Below, piece by piece: positions 26,626 to 35,761 of a stretch of 64,000 nt of DNA. A model generated the notes under the pieces. The model did not search any database. It was given only the letters and a program-made list of their open reading frames with translations, and was not told where the DNA came from. The translations under genes were made by a program, and so were the position numbers. Source of the stretch: Chryseobacterium angstadtii (lineage in GTDB: Bacteria > Bacteroidota > Bacteroidia > Flavobacteriales > Weeksellaceae); the NCBI RefSeq assembly GCF_001045465.1, contig NZ_LFND01000007.1:62001-126000 (forward strand). The letters run 5' to 3'. Numbering within the stretch: position 1 is the first letter of the stretch; every line of letters begins with the position of its first letter.

Positions 26626-28518
26626 TTAGTTATTTAAAAACTTCTTTGATCCGTTTTTGTTTTTGTCAGAGTAATTAACAATAAATGTTCCTTTTGGAAG
26701 TGGACGATCAATCTGAATTTCATTAGTTTTAGCATTTCCTTTTTGGATTAGCTTTCCGCTAATGTCATAAATCTGATAATCTCCAAAAATTCCTCCTCCG
26801 GTTAATTTCAATTTATTCTCAAATTTCAGGTAAACAATTTTTGCTTCTGCAGCGTTGGTTCTCACATCAGAAGTACCTAAAGCTCCTGTTAACCTTACTG
26901 CATAATCTTCTACTTGTCCGTACTGAGGTTGCGAGCATGAAGTTCCGTCAGCTAATGCGGCACCGTTATAAGTAGCTGCATCTACAGAAACTCTCATTCT
27001 TAAATAAGTATTAGTAACCGCTCCGGCAGGAGGAGTAACCCCTACTGTTACAACCTTTCTCGCTCCTGACGCCATAGAGGCAGACAAATCATTGGCTACC
27101 AATTCAGAATCTTCAAATGTTCCATTGTTGTTATAATCAATCCATACTTTGGTTTTAAATTGATTGGCCTGATTAAAGCCATTATCAAAAGTCACTTTCA
27201 ACTCGGTGCTGGAATTGAAAGGAATATCTGTATAATAAGCAGGTCTGATACAAGTTGCTACCGAATAGTCCTCGTAATATTTTGGACTTTGCTCATCAGA
27301 ATCATACCCGTTGGTAGTACTGCTCAGGGTTCCAAACTGTACCCTTGTAGCTCCAATTCCAAAATTATTATTAGCCGGATTTACAATACCTGTAGGGCTG
27401 CACTGCGCTGCTACCATAGTAAAAGGTGATGGTAGAACAGTCAGCGGATCCTGTCCTGCGGTAGAAGTAATCAGGTTCTTTCTATATTCCATCATCAGCA
27501 TAATCCCTCTGTCTCTCTGACCTTCAGTAAATTTACGGTTAGAGTTGGTATAATTCATTATATTATATTGGGTGCCATCATAATTCTGATTGGTACAAGG
27601 ATCTTGACTGTTATTATTTGGAACGGCAACTCCGTACATACTTCTCGAAGGGGAAGTGTCACAGACCATATCTCCATCAGATGCACAATTATTGTTTACA
27701 GGACAATCTGTTTGATTTGTATAGCCAATTCCCTGAAAAGTATGATACAGACCAAAAGCATGCCCCAATTCATGAGTAAGAGTTGTGTCATGCTGATTTT
27801 TAAGGGTGGCTACTTTCATAAAGCTTTCGTAGAAATAATCATAGGTGTCCGGGAATCTTGCATACCCCATAAGCCCACCGGCATTTTGCTGCTGTCCATC
27901 GAAGCCGATAACCACATAAATATTAAAATAAGAAGTTTCAGGCCAGTGTGGTGCTAAAGTTTTTATCTGGTTGTCGCTTGCCCCGGTTGTGGAATTCATC
28001 TTTACCCCTCTGGTATCATATGAAGCAATTGTACTTCCGTTGTATCTTACAATTCCGCTGGTAGGCTCACAGTTCGGAGATCGTTTAGCCAAAACAAGTT
28101 TAAAAGGAATAACATTTCCTCCATTTGCGCCTGCTCCTTCAGCATAAAATCCATTTCCGTAGGTAGTAGCATACATCTTATTCGCTCTGTCGATCCAGTC
28201 GATAACATTCTGATCCGTTAAAGCCAAATTTGCATTAGCTGCAGCACTCGATTCAATAACGTGTACTACAATAGGAATTTCATAGATCTGCCCTGTATAC
28301 AATCCATTCCAGGAAGTAGTTCCTCCTACTTTATTAAGAAAAGAACGCTTGTCCATATTTCTTAATTTAGTCTCAACTTCTTCTCTATTTTTCTTTAATT
28401 CTGGAAATTTAATGTCCATTTTTCGCATTTCTTCGTCAAAACCGCAAAAATGTTCAACATTTTGAGAAAAAGCATTTAAAAACAACAAAAAAGCAAAAAC
28501 AGTACTTATTTTCTTCAT
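26626..28518 (-). CDS. Secreted M43 (cytophagalysin/pappalysin-type) metallopeptidase, T9SS cargo
   Basis: A 630-residue exported zinc peptidase. After a signal peptide ending NAFSQ, a pro-region and the catalytic domain follow, with H249-E-L-G-H253-xxGLY-H259 and a Met-turn in YNIMNYTNS. A GEVED domain comes next (VWIDYNNNGTFEDSE ... GQVEDYAVRL), then a C-terminal T9SS sorting domain (GDYQIYDISGKLIQKG). The family is metzincin M43; such enzymes digest external proteins such as gelatin or collagen-like substrates, but specificity is not visible. Single gene with strong promoter and terminator. Confidence 0.92.
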   Translation of the reverse strand: MKKISTVFAFLLFLNAFSQNVEHFCGFDEEMRKMDIKFPELKKNREEVETKLRNMDKRSFLNKVGGTTSWNGLYTGQIYEIPIVVHVIESSAAANANLALTDQNVIDWIDRANKMYATTYGNGFYAEGAGANGGNVIPFKLVLAKRSPNCEPTSGIVRYNGSTIASYDTRGVKMNSTTGASDNQIKTLAPHWPETSYFNIYVVIGFDGQQQNAGGLMGYARFPDTYDYFYESFMKVATLKNQHDTTLTHELGHAFGLYHTFQGIGYTNQTDCPVNNNCASDGDMVCDTSPSRSMYGVAVPNNNSQDPCTNQNYDGTQYNIMNYTNSNRKFTEGQRDRGIMLMMEYRKNLITSTAGQDPLTVLPSPFTMVAAQCSPTGIVNPANNNFGIGATRVQFGTLSSTTNGYDSDEQSPKYYEDYSVATCIRPAYYTDIPFNSSTELKVTFDNGFNQANQFKTKVWIDYNNNGTFEDSELVANDLSASMASGARKVVTVGVTPPAGAVTNTYLRMRVSVDAATYNGAALADGTSCSQPQYGQVEDYAVRLTGALGTSDVRTNAAEAKIVYLKFENKLKLTGGGIFGDYQIYDISGKLIQKGNAKTNEIQIDRPLPKGTFIVNYSDKNKNGSKKFLNN

Positions 28519-28547
28519 TTTACAAATATTTATTGATTAGTTCGGCG

Positions 28548-28575
28548 CAAATATAAAAATTTTTTACGAAAACAA
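28548..28575 (-). promoter_or_regulatory. Promoter of the M43 peptidase gene
   Basis: Minus strand TTG (28575-28573), 17 bp, then TATATTTG (28555-28548), matching the Bacteroidota consensus. The ATG lies about 30 bp downstream of the -7 box. Confidence 0.75.
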
Positions 28576-28700
28576 TAAATTCAATCTGTAAAATTGGCAA
28601 GATATTCCTATTTACTTACAACGAAATATAAATAATTGATTCATAAATAATTAAAATAAAACATTCAATTACTTGGCAAAACATAATACTATCTTTTACA

Positions 28701-28727
28701 TTGGTATGATTTTTAGTATTACATTTG
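28701..28727 (+). promoter_or_regulatory. Promoter of the DUF4407-AAA/M41 operon
   Basis: TTG (28701-28703), 16 bp, then TACATTTG (28720-28727). The spacer is at the short end of the accepted range. The ATG at 28743 follows 15 bp after the -7 box, so the leader would be very short. Confidence 0.6.
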
Positions 28728-28742
28728 TATAAATTTTCAGTT

Positions 28743-29813
28743 ATGAAAACAAACCAACAAACTATAAATCAAGCGAATCACAAAATAAACTGGTTCCAAA
28801 AGTTTCTCATGATATGCTCAGGAGGAAACATACATATTTTAAGAAAAACCCCGAGTGAATGGAATAAATTTTCAGGCATCGGAGGAATTGTGCTATTCAC
28901 AGCGGTATTTGCTACTCTGTCTGCAGGCTATGCCATGTATACTGTATTTGACAACATATGGACTTCCATTGGATTTGGTATTTTATGGGGATTAATGATT
29001 TTTAATCTGGACCGTTACATTGTCTCTTCAATCAAAAAAACGGGAACCTGGTGGAATCAGATTCTGATGGCCATTCCCCGTCTTATCCTGGCGACCTTCC
29101 TCGGTATTATTATTTCCAAGCCCTTAGAGCTTAAAATTTTTGAGAAAGAGGTTAATAAACAGCTGAATACTATTATCCAAAGAAATAAAAAACAGTTGCA
29201 GGCTGAAATGAGTGGCAGAATTCTTCAGCAAAGCGGGCCGTTTGAAACAGAAAAAAAACAAATCGCGGAAAAAACAGCACAATATCAAAAAGCATATGAT
29301 TCTGCAGCAGTGGAACTTGAAAAGGAAATTCTGGGAAAACAATCCGGGCTTACCAGTGGAAAAGAAGGTTATGGTCCCAACGCAAAGCGTAAACAGGAAC
29401 TGAAGGAACAACGCCGTCTGGATCTTGAAAACTTCCAGAAACAAACAGCATCCAGAAACGAATACCTGGACAAAGAAATTTCCAAAGTATACACCAATCT
29501 GGAAACTGAACGAAAGTCTACAGAAACTTTTGAAGATAAATTCAACGGGTTTGCTGCAAGGCTTCAGGCTTTGGATGAGCTTGGAAAAAACTCAGCTATT
29601 ATAGGACTGGCAGCTGCTTTTATTATGGGACTTTTTATCTGTCTGGAAATTTCTCCGGTTTTGGTGAAACTTATTTCACATGTAGGTCCTTACGATCATC
29701 TTTTGGAAAAAACAGAAAATGACTTCAAGCTGTACGCGAGGGAAAAAATAGAAAAAGGAAATGCCCTCACTGATTTCAGAATTGATGATTTTAAAGATAA
29801 TTTAAAAAAATAG
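28743..29813 (+). CDS. DUF4407 membrane protein
   Basis: A 356-residue inner-membrane protein. Three hydrophobic segments come first (IGGIVLFTAVFATLSAGYAM, IWTSIGFGILWGLMIFNLDR, ILMAIPRLILATFLGIIIS), then about 140 charged residues with coiled-coil character rich in Lys/Glu/Gln, then a last membrane segment (AIIGLAAAFIMGLFICLEI) and a cytoplasmic tail. This is the DUF4407 layout; its role is unknown. The start at ATG 28743 is preferred because the upstream TTG (28725) is inside the -7 box. The next gene begins 14 bp after its stop, so the pair is one operon; it may anchor the soluble protease to the membrane. Confidence 0.85.
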   Translation: MKTNQQTINQANHKINWFQKFLMICSGGNIHILRKTPSEWNKFSGIGGIVLFTAVFATLSAGYAMYTVFDNIWTSIGFGILWGLMIFNLDRYIVSSIKKTGTWWNQILMAIPRLILATFLGIIISKPLELKIFEKEVNKQLNTIIQRNKKQLQAEMSGRILQQSGPFETEKKQIAEKTAQYQKAYDSAAVELEKEILGKQSGLTSGKEGYGPNAKRKQELKEQRRLDLENFQKQTASRNEYLDKEISKVYTNLETERKSTETFEDKFNGFAARLQALDELGKNSAIIGLAAAFIMGLFICLEISPVLVKLISHVGPYDHLLEKTENDFKLYAREKIEKGNALTDFRIDDFKDNLKK

Positions 29814-29827
29814 CGTACTTTTCACGC

Positions 29828-31690
29828 ATGATTATTGATAAAGAAGAGATCCAGAAGAAAAAGAAAAAGCTGGACGACTGTAAAGCATTCCTTAAAAAAG
29901 AGTTCATCGGGATCGATAAGATTATTGATGATTTAATGGAATACATCCAGATCTGGTATCTGATGCCTGAGATTCTGACACGCCCCGTAGTCATCAATCT
30001 TTGGGGAATGACGGGTGTAGGTAAAACTGATCTTGTCAGAAAAACCATCCGGTTTCTGGAATTTCAGAACCGCTTCGTAGAAATAGAACTAAGCAACAGC
30101 GATGAAACGACCTGGAGCAAAAGTGTTGCCGATATTTTTCAAAGCAACCGCCTCAATGATGAGAAACCCAGCATAGTTCTCTTTGACGAAATACAGCGTT
30201 TCAACACCATTGACCCCGATGGCACTCCCGTTCCGCAAACGAAGTTCACCGATTTCTGGGAGCTTTTAAGTGATGGGCGATTAAGCAGAAGGGAACGTGA
30301 TGATCTTGAACATTATCTCTTCTCCTATCTTTTGCGTAAAAAGGAAAATGACCGACGCAAAATGAACGGCGAAACAGAAATGGAAGAAAATCCTTACCTG
30401 AATCTGTGGGATGCCAAAGAACTGAAAAAATACCTCAGCATGGACGATGATGTGATGAGCATTATTGATATGAAGGAGGAAGATATGATCAAACTTATCC
30501 TGAAAAAACAGAAGGAAAAGAAGATTTACGAACCTGTAGACTACAGCAAAATGCTGATCATCATCAGTGGAAATCTGGATGAGGCGTTTCAGATGTCCCG
30601 TGAAACCAGTGAAGCAGATATAGATGCCAATATTTATCATGCGTTTACAAAGAAAATCACTGTTGTTGATATCAAGAATGCCCTGTCGAGAAAGTTCCGT
30701 CCGGAGCAGGTAGCCCGTTTCGGAAATATCCATCTGATCTATTTTTCATTAAAAACAGAAAATTTTCAAAAGCTTATCCAAAGGGAGATTAATACGCTTA
30801 AAACAAAGACAAAATCAAAATTCGGGGTCAGTTTAAAGGTGACTAAAAACATCAATGAGCTGATCTACAGAAACGGAGTTTTTCCTGTTCAGGGGGTACG
30901 CCCTGTATTCAGCAGTGTAGTTGATATTCTGGACACGAACCTCAGCAAATTTCTTTTCGAAGCCATTATCCACGATGATCAATCCATTGAGATTGACTAT
31001 TCGGAAGTGGAAAAGAAAATTATCGGGACTATAGCCCAGCGCACGATTGAGATTCCTTACACGGGAAGGATTGACAGCATACGCCAATCCAATCAGCAGG
31101 ACGCAATAGCCAATATCAGCGTTCATGAATGCGGACATGCAGTCTGCTATATGCTTTACACCGGTTTTGCCCCGCTTCAGCTGAAAAGCAAGGTAGCCAG
31201 CAGCTATGCCGCCGGATTCACATTCCCCCACCAGATTCATGATACCAAGGAGAGCATTGTGGATAAGATTAAAATTTATCTGGCCGGAGGTATTGCAGAG
31301 GAAATTGTTTTTGGTGAAAAAAATGCAAGCATCGGAAGAAGCCACGACAGAGAACAAGCCACAGCCCTGGCCGCTGATTATATCCGAAAATATGGGTTTG
31401 ATGAGGAATATCAGGCTTCATACAGTCTTGAAGATTATCAGCACCGCATGCGACATGACATTACCGATAAGAAAATTGAAAAACTGATACAGGATCTGGC
31501 TAAAAAAACCAGAGAAGATCTTATCCTTCATGTAGATCTTCTGAAAGACATCAGTATTGAGCTGAGCAAAAAAGGAAGTATGTCTCCTAAAGAGATCCGC
31601 GAGGCAGCAGCAAAACACCAACTTGAAGTAAGCATCAAAGAAGAAGGATATCTTCATATTGCAGCGTATCATAAGATGCTTGGCGAATAG
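29828..31690 (+). CDS. Clp-type AAA+ ATPase fused to FtsH-type M41 peptidase
   Basis: A 620-residue predicted ATP-dependent protease with an unusual pairing. Residues 25-400 are a AAA+ module of the Clp/HSP100 D2 type: Walker A G60-MTGVGK-T67, Walker B IVLFDEI (116-122), sensor 1 around N249, the KFRPEQVARF arginine-finger segment (289-298) and sensor 2 GVRP (356-359), with a charged insert at 150-235. Residues 405-620 are an M41-like peptidase: H433-E-C-G-H437 and a likely third ligand D507 (SHDREQAT), as in FtsH. Unlike FtsH it has no membrane helix. The DUF4407 gene before it may supply the membrane anchor. Substrates unknown. Confidence 0.85.
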   Translation: MIIDKEEIQKKKKKLDDCKAFLKKEFIGIDKIIDDLMEYIQIWYLMPEILTRPVVINLWGMTGVGKTDLVRKTIRFLEFQNRFVEIELSNSDETTWSKSVADIFQSNRLNDEKPSIVLFDEIQRFNTIDPDGTPVPQTKFTDFWELLSDGRLSRRERDDLEHYLFSYLLRKKENDRRKMNGETEMEENPYLNLWDAKELKKYLSMDDDVMSIIDMKEEDMIKLILKKQKEKKIYEPVDYSKMLIIISGNLDEAFQMSRETSEADIDANIYHAFTKKITVVDIKNALSRKFRPEQVARFGNIHLIYFSLKTENFQKLIQREINTLKTKTKSKFGVSLKVTKNINELIYRNGVFPVQGVRPVFSSVVDILDTNLSKFLFEAIIHDDQSIEIDYSEVEKKIIGTIAQRTIEIPYTGRIDSIRQSNQQDAIANISVHECGHAVCYMLYTGFAPLQLKSKVASSYAAGFTFPHQIHDTKESIVDKIKIYLAGGIAEEIVFGEKNASIGRSHDREQATALAADYIRKYGFDEEYQASYSLEDYQHRMRHDITDKKIEKLIQDLAKKTREDLILHVDLLKDISIELSKKGSMSPKEIREAAAKHQLEVSIKEEGYLHIAAYHKMLGE

Positions 31691-31733
31691 AGAAAAAATC
31701 CACGATAACAGAAATTTACATTAATAAAATTTT

Positions 31734-31762
31734 ACCTTTCAGTTAATTCTGAAAGGTTTTTT
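31734..31762 (+). terminator. Terminator after the AAA/M41 gene
   Basis: ACCTTTCAG (31734-31742) pairs with CTGAAAGGT (31749-31757) around TTAATT, followed by a T-run. Confidence 0.88.
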
Positions 31763-31821
31763 CTTGACATAATTATTTTATCCGAAATATTTTATAATTT
31801 TACATCACTAAAATAATCATC

Positions 31822-32409
31822 ATGAAAAACTTAATCTTAGCATGTACGCTGCTGATAAGCAGTGCATTCACTTCTACTTTAATGGCACAGTCTGAGCCTT
31901 TTCTTGGCCAAATTGCTTTTGTTCCTTATTCCAGAACCCCTAACGGATGGGCGGATTGCAGCGGACAAATAATGTCAATCGCACAAAACACTGCACTTTT
32001 TTCACTGATCGGTACCACTTACGGAGGAAACGGAACTACGACTTTTGCTTTACCGGATATGAGAGGAAGAGTTGTTATTTCTCAGGGGCAGGGTCCCGGC
32101 CTTCAGAATTATGTGGTGGGAGAAATAGGAGGCAGCGAAACTGTTACTCTGACTCAGCAACAGATGCCTATGCACAATCATACGGTAAATGCAGTAACGG
32201 CTGAAGGAAATCAGAACACTCCTACAGGGAATCTTCCTGCAGATACCAAACTTTTAGATAAAGAATATTCTGATGCCACTGCCAACACAAACATGAAGGC
32301 TACTATGCTCAATACAGCAGGGGGTTCTCAGCCGCATGAGAACAGACCTCCTTTCGTAACCCTGAGATGTATTATTGCCCTGCAAGGTATTTACCCATCA
32401 TTTAATTAA
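31822..32409 (+). CDS. Exported phage-tail-collar domain protein
   Basis: A 195-residue protein with a signal peptide ending TLMAQ, then a tail-collar domain: FLGQIAFVPYSRTPNGWADC, TTFALPDMRGRVVISQGQGP, and a C-terminal HNHTVNAV/HENRPPFVTLRCIIAL block. This is the form found in MdpB-like (microcystin-dependent) proteins in bacteria, here without any other phage genes. The role is unknown, presumably at the cell surface. It is cotranscribed with the T9SS-tagged gene 6 bp downstream. Confidence 0.82.
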   Translation: MKNLILACTLLISSAFTSTLMAQSEPFLGQIAFVPYSRTPNGWADCSGQIMSIAQNTALFSLIGTTYGGNGTTTFALPDMRGRVVISQGQGPGLQNYVVGEIGGSETVTLTQQQMPMHNHTVNAVTAEGNQNTPTGNLPADTKLLDKEYSDATANTNMKATMLNTAGGSQPHENRPPFVTLRCIIALQGIYPSFN

Positions 32410-32415
32410 TAAGTT

Positions 32416-33099
32416 ATGAAAGCTCTATACTTATTAGCTATAGCTCTTGGAAGTTCAGTGGCTGCACAGACCATTACTTTCAATGGGTGTCATAATCTGT
32501 TTGACAACCAGAATTTTGTATTTACGAAAACCGGAGTGGATTCATTTAATAAAAACATTTACATCACGACACCGGTAGACGGACAGCCTTGTGGAGGATT
32601 GGGAACATGTGAGTTTAAAATCCGTTGGAATAATACGCTTACAAGATGGGAATTTCTTGCTGACGAAGGCAACGGAACTTTCACCACTCCTTCTCTGATC
32701 TATTATAATTCTACAGGAAACGCAGGCAGCCAGAGACCGCCAAGCAATACCTTCGGGACATGGGTAGAAAATACGGCAGCCACCAACGGGCAGTGCGGAG
32801 GAAACCTTACGGGAACCAATTCTACAATGACAGGAGATGTACACAGCAGCCCTCTGGCAACATCGGATGTTACGAAGTCTAAAATTCAGATTTTCCCAAA
32901 TCCGGTTTCAGATGTGATCCGTATTTCAGGAATTGAAAACGGACAGTCTGTTCAGATCTATAATGTAGACGGCCGTCTTGTAAAATCTGATGCATTTGAT
33001 TCGAAGGTGGATGTTTCACAACTTCCTGCCGGAGTCTATGTCTTAAAAATCAGTACGAAGAATTTTGAATCCCATGAATTCAAATTTGTGAAAAAATAG
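32416..33099 (+). CDS. Secreted protein with T9SS sorting domain
   Basis: A 227-residue protein: short signal peptide (LAIALGSSVAAQ), a Cys-containing domain of about 120 residues that I do not recognise (four Cys in pairs, PCGGLGTC), and a C-terminal type A T9SS sorting domain (IQIFPNPVSDVIRI ... GVYVLKIS). It follows the tail-collar gene by 6 bp; the two may form a secreted pair. Confidence 0.75.
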   Translation: MKALYLLAIALGSSVAAQTITFNGCHNLFDNQNFVFTKTGVDSFNKNIYITTPVDGQPCGGLGTCEFKIRWNNTLTRWEFLADEGNGTFTTPSLIYYNSTGNAGSQRPPSNTFGTWVENTAATNGQCGGNLTGTNSTMTGDVHSSPLATSDVTKSKIQIFPNPVSDVIRISGIENGQSVQIYNVDGRLVKSDAFDSKVDVSQLPAGVYVLKISTKNFESHEFKFVKK

Positions 33100-33137
33100 A
33101 AATATAATGTCTTTATAGCATTAATTGATTATTGATG

Positions 33138-33168
33138 TAGCCTCCGGTATTGCCCGGAGGCTATTTTT
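33138..33168 (+). terminator. Terminator after the tail-collar operon
   Basis: TAGCCTCCGG (33138-33147) pairs with CCGGAGGCTA (33154-33163), then TTTTT. Confidence 0.88.
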
Positions 33169-33257
33169 GTATCGGTATTATAGAGACCAAACAGTTTGAA
33201 GTGGGAAAATGGAAGCTGTTGATACCGAAAACAAAATAACAGGAGATTTTTATAAGT

Positions 33258-33290
33258 AGCCATGTCAAGGTTTAAAACCTTGACATGGCT
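33258..33290. repeat. Long near-perfect palindrome
   Basis: AGCCATGTCAAGGTTT is followed by its near-exact reverse complement, giving a 33-bp inverted repeat with almost no loop. It lies between two standard terminators and is longer than either, so it is more likely a dispersed palindromic (REP-like) element than a terminator. Confidence 0.6.
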
Positions 33291-33333
33291 TTTAAAGAGA
33301 ATAGTAATTACACATCTTTGATTTATATCTGCA

Positions 33334-33372
33334 TAAAAAAATGCCGTACAGTCTCTTCTGCACGGCATTTTT
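33334..33372 (-). terminator. Terminator of guaB
   Basis: ATGCCGTACAG (33341-33351) pairs with CTGCACGGCAT (33358-33368) with one mismatch, flanked by seven As that form the T-run on the minus strand. Confidence 0.85.
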
Positions 33373-33391
33373 ATATTGATTTAAATAAATT

Positions 33392-34852
33392 CTAAAAAGA
33401 ATAATTCGGAGCTTCCTGAGTAATAATTACGTCATGTGGATGAGATTCTTTCAATCCGCTTCCGGTAATCATCACCATTTTGGTATCTTTCTGTAAAGCT
33501 TCAATATCTTTAGCTCCACAGTATCCCATACCTGCTCTTAAGCCTCCCGTAAGCTGGAAAATTACATCTTCTAATTTTCCTTTGTGCGGCACTCTTCCTT
33601 CAATTCCTTCCGGAACGAATTTCTTAGCTTCACTCTGGAAATATCTTTCTTTTCCTCCTCTTTTCATTGCAGACAAGCTTCCCATTCCCTGATAAGACTT
33701 GAATTTTCTTCCCTGGAAAATAATTTCTTCTCCCGGAGCCTCATCGGTTCCTGCTAAAAGAGATCCAAGCATTACGGCCCCTGCTCCACTTGCAATTGCT
33801 TTAACGATGTCTCCGGAAAGTTTAATTCCTCCGTCAGCAATTACCGTTACATTTTTGGATGCAGCGTATTCGTATACATTATAAATAGCAGATAACTGAG
33901 GTACCCCAACTCCTGCAACCACTCTGGTTGTACAGATAGATCCTGGTCCTACTCCTACTTTAAGAACGTTTGCACCTGCTTCAATAAGGTCCTTTGCCGC
34001 TTCTGCAGTGACAATATTTCCTCCTACGATATCCAGATCCGGATATGTTTTTCTGATTTCAGCAATTTTATCTAAAACTCCTTTTGAATGCCCGTGAGCA
34101 GAATCTATACCGATAATATCCACACCTGCCTTTACCAAAGCAGCAATTCTGTCTAAAGTATCTTCTCCGACTCCCACTCCGGCTCCTACGATAAGGCGGC
34201 CGTTGCCATCTTTATTAGCGTTTGGATATTCCAGCTGATTGTCTATATCTTTAATGGTGATAAGACCAACCAGTTTATTGTCTTTATCTACAATCGGAAG
34301 TTTTTCAACTCTGTTTTTAAGAAGAATTTCTTTGGCTTTCTCAAGGTTGGTATTTTTATCAGAAGTGATCAGATTATCTTTAGTCATAATCTCTTCCACC
34401 TTCATATCAAGATTTTCCTGATATTTTACGTCTCTGTTGGTAATAATTCCAATCAGCACATTATCTGCATCTACTACAGGAAGGCCGGAAATTTTATACT
34501 TAGCCATTGTTTCTTTGGCCTGAGCCAGCGTATGGTCTTTTGAAAGGGTAACCGGATCGGAGATCATTCCGTTTTCTGAACGTTTTACACGGTTTACCTG
34601 TGCAGCCTGCTCAGCGATCGTCATGTTTTTGTGGATAAAACCTAAACCTCCCACTCTTGCCAGAGCAATGGCCAGATCTCCTTCAGTAACTGTGTCCATC
34701 GCAGCAGAAACTATCGGAACATTCAGCGTAATTTTGTCGGTAAGTCTTGATTTTAATGATACCTGATTAGGTAAAACTTCTGAATAAGAAGGGACTAGAA
34801 GAACGTCATCGAAAGTGATGGCTGTCTCTACAATTTTGTTATGAATAGACAT
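33392..34852 (-). CDS. guaB: Inosine-5'-monophosphate dehydrogenase
   Basis: IMP dehydrogenase of 486 residues, the NAD-dependent step from IMP to XMP in guanine nucleotide synthesis. The N-terminal TFDDVLLVPSYSEVLP, two CBS domains (about residues 95-205), the catalytic loop GVGPGSICTTR with its Cys, and the flap region (GYCGAKDIEAL) are all present. Cytosolic tetramer. A TAATTTTG box (34874-34867) precedes the start. Single gene. Confidence 0.97.
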   Translation of the reverse strand: MSIHNKIVETAITFDDVLLVPSYSEVLPNQVSLKSRLTDKITLNVPIVSAAMDTVTEGDLAIALARVGGLGFIHKNMTIAEQAAQVNRVKRSENGMISDPVTLSKDHTLAQAKETMAKYKISGLPVVDADNVLIGIITNRDVKYQENLDMKVEEIMTKDNLITSDKNTNLEKAKEILLKNRVEKLPIVDKDNKLVGLITIKDIDNQLEYPNANKDGNGRLIVGAGVGVGEDTLDRIAALVKAGVDIIGIDSAHGHSKGVLDKIAEIRKTYPDLDIVGGNIVTAEAAKDLIEAGANVLKVGVGPGSICTTRVVAGVGVPQLSAIYNVYEYAASKNVTVIADGGIKLSGDIVKAIASGAGAVMLGSLLAGTDEAPGEEIIFQGRKFKSYQGMGSLSAMKRGGKERYFQSEAKKFVPEGIEGRVPHKGKLEDVIFQLTGGLRAGMGYCGAKDIEALQKDTKMVMITGSGLKESHPHDVIITQEAPNYSF

Positions 34853-34944
34853 CTTTACTTTCTTTGCAAAATTAGGTTATTTTGGCGAGATATGAAAATC
34901 CTTTTTAATAGTTTAAATAAAATTTAATAATCAATAACTTAAAT

Positions 34945-34972
34945 CGAAAAACCGCTCTTATTAGGAACGGTT
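34945..34972 (-). terminator. Terminator after the ECF-sigma operon
   Basis: AACCGCTC (34950-34957) pairs with GAACGGTT (34965-34972) with one wobble pair, followed on the minus strand by Ts. Confidence 0.6.
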
Positions 34973-35023
34973 CTTTAGTACAAAATAATAAGTATAGTAG
35001 AAAACTACTTGTTTTTTTATTCT

Positions 35024-35731
35024 CTATTGAATAACCTTTCCGCTTTCGTCCAGCTTTTCAATATGGGTCTCATTGTTTTTATCCACATAGACTTTAAGGC
35101 GGATTTTCCCGTTGGTATCTTTTATAAAAAGCCCTACATCTCCATCAGCAGTTTTTCCGGCAAAGAACCTTTCCCGTGTAAGTTTTCCTTCCTGTCTCAG
35201 CTTGGCATACGCTTTTTTAGAGGCAACAGGATCATTGAGTTTCTTTAAAGAGTCTTCAAATTTTATAATCTCTTCTATAGGAAAGTCATCCGGTCTGTCC
35301 CAAAGTTTAAGGCCATAAGTCCTCTTCTTTTTATCACCGGTTCCTTCCATATATTGAAGCTGCATAATCTGATCCGTATTTCTCTGATCTACCGAATACA
35401 CCATTCCTGAACCGTCTTTATCCGCACCGTATACAAGGCCTCCGCATTCGTCTCCCAATTCATTGAAGAAAATCATTCCGGCTTCTCTTTCTCTTGGTTT
35501 CAGGCTCTTGTTATTAAACATTCCGGGATGCTGACGCTTTTTATTGCTGATGACCATTTTAAGTGTTCCGTCTTTCTCTACAATATTGATCCGCTCTACA
35601 TCTATTTCTTCAAAACGCTGGCTGGAATACTGGTTTTTAAATCCAAAAAAGAAAAAAAGGGCACAAGAAACAGTAAGGGAAACTGCGTAAATCTTTAGAA
35701 TACGTACTTCTTTTATTAGCTTTTCCATCAT
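35024..35731 (-). CDS. Membrane-anchored protein of unknown function
   Basis: A 235-residue protein with one N-terminal membrane segment (IYAVSLTVSCALFFFFGF) and a large extracytoplasmic domain. The domain pattern (VERINIVEKDGTLKMVISN, EAGMIFFNELGDECGGLVY, GDVGLFIKDTNGKIRLKVYVD) suggests repeated beta hairpins. I do not know its function. It follows the DUF4252 gene by 30 bp and may be the last gene of the ECF-sigma operon. Confidence 0.65.
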   Translation of the reverse strand: MMEKLIKEVRILKIYAVSLTVSCALFFFFGFKNQYSSQRFEEIDVERINIVEKDGTLKMVISNKKRQHPGMFNNKSLKPREREAGMIFFNELGDECGGLVYGADKDGSGMVYSVDQRNTDQIMQLQYMEGTGDKKKRTYGLKLWDRPDDFPIEEIIKFEDSLKKLNDPVASKKAYAKLRQEGKLTRERFFAGKTADGDVGLFIKDTNGKIRLKVYVDKNNETHIEKLDESGKVIQ

Positions 35732-35761
35732 AAATTGGGTATTGTGTTTTGGTGTTAAAAA

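Noticed and set aside
30833..31357. 174-residue minus-strand frame opposite the AAA/M41 gene
   Set aside because: It lies within a coding region with catalytic motifs on the other strand and has no recognisable features.
31822..32409. Tail-collar gene as a prophage remnant
   Set aside because: No integrase, portal, terminase or capsid genes nearby, and it has a signal peptide plus a secreted partner; it is a bacterial MdpB-like protein.
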